Source: Symbiodinium natans
Taxonomy: Eukaryota; Sar; Dinophyceae; Suessiales; Symbiodiniaceae
Reading direction: 5' to 3'
Length of the DNA stretch: 64,000 nt
Assembly (NCBI GenBank): GCA_905221605.1
Contig: CAJNDS010000215.1
Span: forward strand, 124,001-188,000
The position numbers were made by a program, and so were the translations under genes. Shown here piece by piece: positions 59,401 to 64,000 of this stretch; the stretch's first letter is position 1, and the number at the start of each line of letters is the position of its first letter. Under the pieces are notes generated by a model. That model searched no databases. It was not told where the DNA came from and was given only the letters and a program-made list of their open reading frames with translations.

Positions 59401-61337
59401 GGGTTTAGGGTTTAGGGTTTAGGGTTTGGGGCTTAGGGGTTTCGGGTTTCGGAGTTAAGGGGTTTAGGGTTCAGGGTTTAGGGTTTCGGGCTTAGGGGCT
59501 TAGGGTTTGGGAGCTAAGGGGTTTAGGGTTTAGTGTTTATCGGTTCAGGGGTTGAGGGGTTCAGGGTTTTAGAGTTTAGGGTTTACCTCGGACTTCGTTT
59601 GCCGGCGGTCTGGGGGGGGGTGGGGGGTATGCCCGATATTATTAGGGGGGTGATATCCTGCTTATTATGTAGATCTGTGAGTCCCAGGTAGTGTATAGGA
59701 CTTACTGTTTACGGTTTTGGATTTACAGGGTCTTCGGTTTGGAGGTTGTGGGTTTGGGGCTTTCGGGTTTGTACAGGTTCGGCAGGGTGGATGACAGGCT
59801 GCAGCCTGCAGCAGGCTGCCACTACCTTGAACCCTAAACCCTAAACCCCTCAACCCGAAACTGCCTAAGATTCCCACGCAAGCTGAAGCAGCCTCTAATG
59901 TTGAACGCCTCGCGGCCAGGTCTACACGAAATACGTCGCGGCCCTCCAAGAGATGTTCAAAGCCTGCGCGCCAAAGTATCTTCCGAAGGAGGCGCCTCAC
60001 CGAGAGGGTTTAAGGTTGAGGCTTCCCTACACCCTAAACCCGAAACCCTACTTGCACTGCAGTAGGAGCATTGTGCAGGGGGGGGAGGAGATCCAACCTG
60101 TGCCTGTTGTAAGCTGCACAGTTGGGGTCGTTACAGGTAGAGTTGTAATTGTAAACCAGGCAGTGTCCCAGGAAAAGTCTCACTGGGGTGTCGGGGTGCC
60201 AGGCGTCCCAGAGAAGGTTCCAGGGAAAGGGTGGGGCGTGCGTGGGTTTGGTTGGCTTTTCGTTTTTTTGGAGTGGTCTCTGTGGGAGGAGCCCACAGCC
60301 TCGAACCTCCGCGGCATCGGATGCGCGTTAAGGTTCTGGTTGGGCCCTGGGCCCTAAACCCTAAACCCTAACCCCTACACCCGAAACCCCAAACCCTAAA
60401 CCCTAACCCCTACACCCGAAACCCTAAACCCCAAACCCCAAACCCCAAACCCTCAACCCTAACCCCTACACCCGAAACCCTAAAACCCAAACCCCAAACC
60501 CTAAACCCTAAACCTTAAACCCTTAAGGTTCTGGTTGGGGAAGGGGGTTTGGGAATGGTGAGGAGACCAGATCCTGGTCTGCTTTAAACCCTCCATGAAG
60601 CCTCCAAGTAGGTCTTGGGTGCAGCTCGGAGATTCGGGTTCAGGGTTTTGGGGTTTGGGGGTTTTGGGGTTTGGGGGTTTTGGGGTTTTGGGGTTTGGGG
60701 GTTTTGGGGGTTTTGGGGTTTTGGGGGTTTTGGGGGTTTTGGGGTTTGGGGGTGTTGGGGTGTGAGGGCTTTAGGGTTTTGAGGTTTTTTGGGGGGTTTT
60801 GGGGTTTTTTTGGGGTTTTGGGGGTTTGGGGGTTTGGGGGTTTGGGGGTTTTGGGGTTTGGGGGTTTTGGGGGTTTGGGGGTTTTGGGGATTTGGGGGTT
60901 TGGGGGTTTGGGGTTTTGGGGTTTCGGGGTTTCGGGGTTTTGGGGTTTTGGGGTTTTTGGGTTTTTGGGTTTGGGGCGTTTTGGGTTTGGGGTTTGGGGT
61001 TCAGACCTTCCGCGGAAACCTCGTGCAAAAGCAACCAAGTAACGCCCTGAAGATCTTGGCCTTTGTTGGTTTTAGGGTTTGTAGAGTTAGAAGCTAAGGG
61101 AGCCCTACACCCCAATGCCCCAACAGAACAGTATGCATGCGAAGTCCGAAACCCTAAACCCTGACGCCTAAACCCTAAGCCCTACAATGCCCTAGCTGAG
61201 CCCGATACATGTGAAGCCCTTGAAGCTCTTGTAGCCTAAGCCCCTTCACCCTAGACCCTGAAGCCCTGCTCCATGAACCTCCAGTGAGCCAGGTCGCCGA
61301 CCGTGGTTTGGAGATCGTTCTGCGGGACAAGTCCTGA
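41305..61337 (+). CDS. DGAT2-family acyltransferase, split over about 20 kb
   Basis: DGAT2-type enzymes transfer acyl-CoA to diacylglycerol (or related acceptors) at the ER. Exons supported: 41305-about 41400 (WHPHGAFSISAFFFVAYYW), 47030-47069 (TFSKLLDQGATVA), 48372-48419 (VNPGGLYEQVATDANQ), 49385-49422 (ERLFFPANLGFV), 50082-50152 (LAIQHGTPLIPIYCFGENQL), 50835-about 50872 (WVRKVNNFLYRR), 51843-51864 (tentative), 56756-about 56831 (GLFGIPVTPLIPSPLF), 57077-57132 (tentative), 59257-59315 (PPVPVGPKEAEPSDERVQE), 59920-60003 (VYTKYVAALQEMFKACAPKY), 61293-61337 (VADRGLEIVLRDKS, stop). This order equals that of the family: HPHG active-site motif, PGG, R-x-F/RLAIxxG, FGEN, VGxPxxV, KYxxALxxxF, ADRxLEI. 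Phases of exons 47030 to 50152 join exactly, as do the last three. The N-terminus and one or two exons between 41.4 and 47.0 kb are missing from my reading. Wax-ester or monoacylglycerol acyltransferase are close alternatives. Confidence 0.8.
42044..42096 (-). repeat. CCCTACA variant array
   Basis: About eight identical units leading into canonical CCCTAAA (42100-42255). Confidence 0.9.
43795..44020 (+). other. Unassigned coding-like island after an inverted-repeat element
   Basis: Telomere-free GC-rich island with two good + frames: GETRRASLVNALRNLDGIGI, and a longer one open to about 44009 reading HAAGMDLARSMLTCITLETL. It lies where the acyltransferase should have another exon, but matches neither frame convincingly. 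Confidence 0.25.
44447..44607 (+). other. Unassigned exon-like island
   Basis: After TTTCAG, reads ETLRTIRNVNSGSPRLSALL and stays open to about 44600, with AGGATCATATTTAGG-like repeat sequence inside that also occurs near 40650. A further island at 45683-45738 reads AMRGDRIASRALRSSCW and could be the missing acyltransferase exon. Confidence 0.25.
46069..46185. mobile_element. Family A element
   Basis: Arms TACTTGAAGGTTCATTGG and CATGCATTTCCAAGTA, directly after a TTTAGGG array; intronic in the acyltransferase. Confidence 0.7.
46238..46456 (+). repeat. 26-base minisatellite, about 8 copies
   Basis: Unit like GTTGGGCACTCCAGGGAGTC plus TCTGAT, with variants GGCATTTCAGGAAGTC. Open on the minus strand only because the unit lacks stops. 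Confidence 0.9.
47030..47069 (+). CDS. DGAT2 exon TFSKLLDQGATVA
   Basis: After TTTCAG in phase 2; ends before GC (47070) in phase 0. A GT donor (GTGGGG) 20 bases on is also possible, but only the GC donor gives ATVA-VNPGG continuity with the next exon. Confidence 0.7.
48372..48419 (+). CDS. DGAT2 exon with PGG motif
   Basis: Reads VNPGGLYEQVATDANQ between CCTGAG and a GC donor. PGG followed by E is conserved in DGAT2 proteins. Confidence 0.8.
48765..48873 (+). repeat. GGGTTTTT variant array
   Basis: G-strand units with five T (GGGTTTTT) mixed with GGGTTTTA. The ORFs across it (FGFLGF, KPKNPKTQ) are repeat translation. Confidence 0.9.
49385..49422 (+). CDS. DGAT2 exon ERLFFPANLGFV
   Basis: 38 nt between TGCAAG and CG|GTGCC. 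The split Arg codon is completed by the first G of the next exon, giving GFVRLAIQHG as in related proteins. Confidence 0.75.
50082..50152 (+). CDS. DGAT2 exon with FGEN motif
   Basis: Reads LAIQHGTPLIPIYCFGENQL then FRR between CCAGCCAG and G|GTTTGG. The (R)LAIxxGxPLxPxxxFGEN block is the most diagnostic DGAT2 segment in the window and was the entry point for the gene. Confidence 0.85.
50482..50806 (-). repeat. Long near-perfect CCCTAAA array
   Basis: About 46 units, almost all identical, with a few variants (CCCTGAA near 50509, TTATAAA near 50541, CCCTTAAACC near 50660). G-rich strand is the minus strand. It is intronic, directly before an acyltransferase exon. Confidence 0.95.
50835..50872 (+). 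CDS. DGAT2 exon WVRKVNNFLYRR
   Basis: Begins AG|AG TGG in phase 1, matching the previous exon, and ends near a GA donor at 50873 or a GC donor further on. It is preceded directly by the longest CCCTAAA array in the window (about 50482-50806). Confidence 0.6.
51210..51275 (-). repeat. CCCTGAA variant array
   Basis: Ten identical units after a canonical block; a smaller relative is at 15818-15878. Confidence 0.9.
52487..52990 (+). pseudogene. ISXO2/IS1595-like DDE transposase remnant
   Basis: The frame from 52487 holds CVCHTDGAKAYRSLASPLHD then SLKLSHTRVKHKPRHPEF, like the ISXO2-type catalytic core (HTDGxxAYR, then a conserved His/Val-rich stretch). Continuity then shifts to the next frame (GGTQELDG, about 52855-52880) and back (RFFASFRRLAGKKPLNTVGS, about 52879-52938), with a TGA between in the first frame. 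So the gene is broken by at least two frame changes and its N-terminus is missing. It lies in an acyltransferase intron. Such elements are abundant in dinoflagellates. No clear terminal repeats seen. Confidence 0.6.
53195..53515. repeat. AATATTGGGGCC / GATCCAAGAT repeat block
   Basis: Two direct copies (about 53243 and 53310) of a unit with CCAAGATCCAAGATTTCAGA are flanked by AATATTGGGGCC (53236, 53502) and its reverse complement GGCCCCAATATT (53361), making a compound inverted-repeat structure. No function visible. Confidence 0.65.
54133..54525 (+). CDS. Hypothetical ORF with an internal 18-20 residue repeat
   Basis: The 130-codon frame has three copies of a unit like AMSQVDPVSPTPTGEP (AHVMSQVDAVLPTSQREP, DAMNQRDPVMPAPTGEA), then an acidic, Ser-rich tail. 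No family recognised. Together with 53640-54005 and 54677-55285 it forms a telomere-free block that may be cargo of the element represented by the transposase remnant. Confidence 0.35.
   Translation: MSWRSHRSSVESVAQVNAMSQVDPVSPTPTGEPVLSAHVMSQVDAVLPTSQREPLVPVDAMNQRDPVMPAPTGEAEAEPHEDKTSHEGKNPPRAKEQASDSMSVSSSSASSLLIRCYKVGGSRAHSCAGG
54677..55285 (+). CDS. Hypothetical 202-codon ORF, longest in the window
   Basis: The frame has convincing protein composition from about residue 45 (YGSKDWVLTELSAPVYRDSD; CVIILDVHRTVAELGNLASV; RELRAGQVYFVALRQGPWAW). Flanking DNA to 55820 is also free of telomere repeat. No family recognised; the first about 40 codons may not be coding. It sits in an acyltransferase intron on the same strand. 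Confidence 0.4.
   Translation: MTQQSRVTRTSTHVSVSTASGFQCSVVSSRHVSLRCAWHAPPPRMLDDAMMKYGSKDWVLTELSAPVYRDSDLEIADFLAYSCRLDAPKSCVIILDVHRTVAELGNLASVREKIRDHDHSMLPYPLRPSETCPSGATASYIIKNRTDRAMNVVRIIKFPSKVPARDARELRAGQVYFVALRQGPWAWTKLFTRSWLGGHHGL
56470..56702 (+). repeat. TTTGCA/TTTGCT hexamer satellite
   Basis: About 35 hexamers GCATTT or GCTTTT; a diverged start reaches back to about 56060. Five frames are open because the unit has no stop codons. It ends at a CCCTAAA block before the GLFG exon. Confidence 0.95.
56756..56831 (+). CDS. DGAT2 exon GLFGIPVTPL
   Basis: After CCTCCCAG; reads GLFGIPVTPLIPSPLFSPAA then WRM. GT donors at 56823 or 56832 are possible. A second frame is open but unlike the family. 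Confidence 0.55.
57400..58860. other. GC-rich telomere-free block with repeated GCATCA motif
   Basis: Starts with a polypyrimidine tract and CG alternation (57558-57596). GAGCATCATGAGCATCAGC-like motifs recur at 57606, 57738, 58012 and 58104 and, inverted, at 58283. TATTTACGAGGTTTTC-like motifs recur at 57970, 58221 and 58468. All ORFs here are overlapping and unconvincing. It lies in an acyltransferase intron. Confidence 0.5.
57806..57915. repeat. Large imperfect palindrome
   Basis: Centre at 57860/57861. The inner 19 of 20 bases per arm match (CCCCGAATGCCCTT/AAGGGCATTCGGGG) and similarity continues for about 55 bases per arm. It could be a MITE or a hairpin RNA. Confidence 0.75.
58862..59250 (-). 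repeat. CCCTAAA array grading into CCCTAAG
   Basis: A canonical array with a few one-base indels becomes a homogeneous CCCTAAG block at about 59196-59246, just before the PPVPVG exon. Confidence 0.95.
59257..59315 (+). CDS. DGAT2 exon PPVPVGPKEAEPSDERVQE
   Basis: After TTCCGCAG; ends before GC (59316). It corresponds to the family's G-(K/P)-P-(I/V)-x-V-x-P segment before the C-terminal helix and joins the next exon in phase 0. Confidence 0.75.
59920..60003 (+). CDS. DGAT2 exon KYVAALQEMF
   Basis: After GCGGCCAG; reads VYTKYVAALQEMFKACAPKY then LPKEAPHR. It matches the C-terminal helix of DGAT2 (H-x-x-Y-(I/V)-x-x-L-x-x-(L/M)-F). GA donor at 60004. Confidence 0.8.
60640..60992 (+). repeat. 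GGGGTTTTGGGGGTTTG array
   Basis: About 350 bases of G4-5T3-4 units, most like ciliate-type telomere composition, in the last acyltransferase intron. Strong potential for G-quadruplexes. ORFs on both strands here are artefacts. Confidence 0.9.
61293..61337 (+). CDS. DGAT2 last exon with TGA stop
   Basis: After GTGAGCCAG; reads VADRGLEIVLRDKS and TGA. It resembles the family's ending ADRxLxI. Confidence 0.75.
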   Translation, partial: VADRGLEIVLRDKS

Positions 61338-62284
61338 CGCAAGAAGGGTTGGAGTTTGGGGTCTAGGGTTTGGGGTTTAGCTTCATCGGCTTCGCGGTTT
61401 GGTGTTCAGGTTCTGGGGGTTGTAGGGGTTTAGGCTTTTGGGGTGTTTGATTCAGGGGTTTAGACAAGCCGAAGCTCCGGACCCTCCTTTGTGGTGCTTT
61501 ACTGTAACTTTACATCTTTAGCCTTTTTGGGTTTATTGGGTTTCTTAAGAAGGCCGCTAAAAATTAGATTTATAGCTACTGCTAAGAGCAGCCAAGCCTC
61601 AATCCTCAAACTTGCAACCGGCATGGATCTTCCGAGCGTCGCGGCAGTGTTTCTCAAGCTGCGCCGGCTCAGCATGCACAGGGTAGCTGACACACCGCAC
61701 CGGGCCCTTTTGGCACCCTAAACAAACAAAGGAGCTTCTTTTAAAACACGGAGACACCTTGAGCCTAAACCCCCAAACCCTGAAGTAGGAAGGAGCTCGA
61801 TTCAAGAATATAGATCCCAAAAGGGCCCGTCACACAGATCTACCTCCATGTGTCTCCGCTCTCTCAAGCTGCAGCTCCGTTTGGTTCCCTCGAGTTTGGG
61901 ATTAGAGTAAACAACAAGGTCCTTGTGCCCAAAACAGGTGAAAAGCCTTAAATAAGGGGGTCTTGGGCCCTTAGGGTAGGGGTTCAGGATCTAAGATCTG
62001 GGCCTTTGGGGCCAGGGTTTGAAAAGAACAAATCCCGCCATGACTTGACTTCCAAACCAAGTCCCAAACCCTGCCTAAACCAAAAGCCCTACAGCAGTTT
62101 GATGCTGAACACTGAAACCTATATAAACCCTGAACCCTGAATCTTCAACCCCGAACCCCCAAACCCCAAATCCCAAGGAATTTTGAACCCATGGAGGGCA
62201 CTTTAGGGTTTATAGTTAGGGTTTAGGGTTTAATTATAGGGTTTAGGGTTAAGGGTGTAGGGTTTAGGGTTTGCCAAAGCGCCG

Positions 62285-62600
62285 CGGTCCCGACCCGCGC
62301 CATTGGCCGGCCCTCACCCCCCCCCCCTCCGACGGGGTCGCGCTCAAGGGCTTGTTTGGCCGGGATTTCCCGCCGGTCTCGTACACAAGGTCTCTTCGGA
62401 CCGCGCCCTTTGCCGCCCTTCCGTGGTGGAAGCAACGGCTTTCCAGCCCAGGCATCCCCCGCCAGTGTCGCGCAAGCCCCGCCCGACTCGGGTGCGAGGG
62501 CTGTTGGGCCGGCCCTTCCCCCGGGGTCGCACCCAAGGGCTGTTGGGCCGGGGCCTTCCCACCGAGGTCGTCCCCCGGCACCGCGCGCTGGGCTCGCGGC
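62285..62600 (+). repeat. GC-rich imperfect tandem repeat
   Basis: Units of about 40 bases containing GGGTCGCACCCAAGGGCTGT then TGGGCCGG; clearest copies at about 62335, 62490 and 62522. Six overlapping ORFs on both strands are a by-product of high GC. Confidence 0.6.
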
Positions 62601-62631
62601 TCTTCGGGGGGGTAAGGGTGACTCCACAATT

Positions 62632-62725
62632 TACCCAAAGGCTCCGATGTAGTTCCTTTTTGGGTTGGTTATAGGGGATTCGAGTATGCTACCCCAAAAA
62701 GGTACTACAAGGAGCCTTTGGGTAT
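62632..62725. mobile_element. Family B element
   Basis: TACCCAAAGGCTCC...GGAGCCTTTGGGTA with TTCCTTTTTGGG/CCCCAAAAAGG inside; about 94 bases, close to the first exon-like island of the next gene. Confidence 0.8.
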
Positions 62726-62748
62726 ATTGTGGCCCATGGCTAGCAAGG

Positions 62749-63597
62749 ATGCATCAGGCCTGGCAGGCTCGACCTGCCTGGCAGATCTCGAAGCAAGAGC
62801 GTTCGGTGGTACTGGCCGCCGCCTGGCGCGGTACCACTTTGAAAGACTTGACAACTTCATCCTACTTCTTGATTGCTTATAACTCTGGCTCTTTTTTTTT
62901 TTTGGGGGGGGGGGGATGGTTGTGAGGCCTAACAAACCCCAAGCCCCAAAAAGACCCCAAGCCCTGTACCTGCAAGCTTCTGCGTCACAACCCTGACCAG
63001 CGGCTCAGGCCCCATTTTTTCCGGAGTCGCCTTTGACGACACCTTCCTACGCCACACCCACACCCAGGCCACAAACCGCCAGACCTTCAAGGGCTTTAAG
63101 GGCCCAAGCCTAAGGGTCCAGGTACCTATATAGTATATACCTTGAGCCCTAAAGCTAGACCGTTTAGGGACCCTTTCAGGCCCAAGTATATATTTTATGG
63201 GTACATGGACCCTTTCAGGGGTTTGCCTAGAGGCCCCCAAAGCAAGCGGAAGTAGGTGCCTCCACCCGGTTTTTGGCGTGTCCGAGCGTTTTTTTTGTAT
63301 TCAGTCGAGCGGCTTTTTGTGCGTTGTTCAGGGACACTCGGAGTTTCGAGCCAGATGGATGCAGGCAGGATGCGCTACTATTTGCTTCAAAACACCAAAA
63401 AATCAGCCAATAATATTACAGTTAGTAACAATACTGCCTATATTACCTGGATAAGGAAGAATATTTTCCTGTGCTTTGGGGTGGGGTTTCTTAAGCAACT
63501 AGTAGAGCGGGCAGGTAGGCAGATCCCACGTGTTCAACGGAGCTGTGGCCTCGTTTCCAATGATTCTGCTTCTTGGGCTTCGATGCTTGCTGCTTAC
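62749..63597 (+). other. Exon-like islands, possible next gene
   Basis: 62749-62830 begins with ATG and reads WQARPAWQISKQERSVVLAA to a G|GT donor. 62977-63092 (after TGCAAG) reads TTLTSGSGPIFSGVAFDDTF and further. 63533-63590 (after GGCAG) reads SHVFNGAVASFPMILLLGLR, hydrophobic and possibly a membrane helix. Phases between them are not resolved. Inverted-repeat elements lie between and after them. Confidence 0.4.
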
Positions 63598-63752
63598 TTG
63601 AAGGTTCAAGGGTAGCAGTTATAAGTAGGGTTAGAAGTACCCCTTTGAAGGTTGTAATGAACCAGAGAAGAATTATACATGCCCTATTTGTAATCCCACT
63701 TCTAACTACGCATGAAACTCGCAGTCGGGTTTGGGGTTCAAGGGTTTGGGGC

Positions 63753-63784
<32 letters not shown>

Positions 63785-64000
63785 TGCCGAGCTCAAAGCC
63801 CTGAGCCATAAAACCCTACCTTAAGAACCCAAAACCTATTTCTTTGTAGGCTCTTACCATAAAGGGTTCCTAAGAATGACCCAAAAGTGTATCATGAGTA
63901 TAGGGTACAATTGAGGGGCTCGCTCGAAACCCGACACCCTAAACACTAAGCCCTAAACCCTAAACCCTAAACCCTAAACCCTAAACCCTAAACCCTAAAC

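Noticed and set aside
60640-61115. Pro/Lys-rich and Gly/Phe-rich ORFs up to 132 codons
   Set aside because: Pure translation of GGGGTTTT repeats in all frames, not genes. Similar cases at 18207-18454, 48729-48971, 56361-56719 and 25881-26115.
62223-62674. Six overlapping ORFs of 72-134 codons on both strands
   Set aside because: The GC-rich tandem repeat lacks stop codons in all frames; none resembles a protein family.
1-64000. Window as a true chromosome end or plant subtelomere
   Set aside because: Arrays occur throughout in both orientations with exons between them, and two genes run through them in phase. A chromosome end would carry one terminal array of one orientation.
1-64000. tRNA, rRNA or snRNA genes
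   Set aside because: I saw no cloverleaf with a GTTCRANNC box and no rRNA-like blocks on either strand by eye; a covariance-model scan would be decisive.

Overview
The window looks like nuclear DNA of a eukaryotic alga, most likely a dinoflagellate. Arrays of the 7-base telomere unit TTTAGGG (or CCCTAAA) and its variants recur from end to end in both orientations, separated by short unique islands of about 20-300 bases. There are no bacterial operons, and long open frames are rare and mostly repeat translation. The islands proved informative. Read in order on the + strand with AG acceptors and a mixture of GT, GC and GA donors (a known dinoflagellate trait), many are very small exons, and the telomere-like arrays, inverted-repeat elements and other repeats between them are introns. 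All splice sites are read by eye and unverified; boundaries were chosen for phase and protein-family continuity.

Layout. 1-7 kb: unassigned exon-like islands. 7.37-8.55 kb: possible 3' end of a TPR-like gene. 8.84-22.44 kb: an NAD(P)-dependent extended short-chain dehydrogenase/epimerase in about 21 exons averaging about 53 nt (about 372 codons from the first exon I can see to the stop), holding the glycine-rich nucleotide loop, the SSTT serine region and the YGVTK catalytic motif. 22.4-41 kb: many unassigned exon-like islands, several ORFs and dense inverted-repeat elements. 41.3-61.34 kb: a DGAT2-family acyltransferase spread over about 20 kb, with HPHG, PGG, FGEN and the usual C-terminal tail in separate exons. 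One of its introns (51.9-56.8 kb) holds a decayed ISXO2/IS1595-like transposase, unknown ORFs and an ATTTGC satellite. 61.4-64 kb: a GC-rich repeat and exon-like islands that may start another gene.

Both recognised genes lie on the + strand, as expected of unidirectional dinoflagellate gene arrays. DGAT2-type enzymes make triacylglycerol at the ER; the dehydrogenase's substrate cannot be told, and no functional link between the two is claimed. The most unusual feature is the architecture: introns largely built from telomeric repeat, most often with C-strand repeat upstream of an exon and G-strand repeat downstream, so that many exons look like tiny chromosomes capped at both ends.
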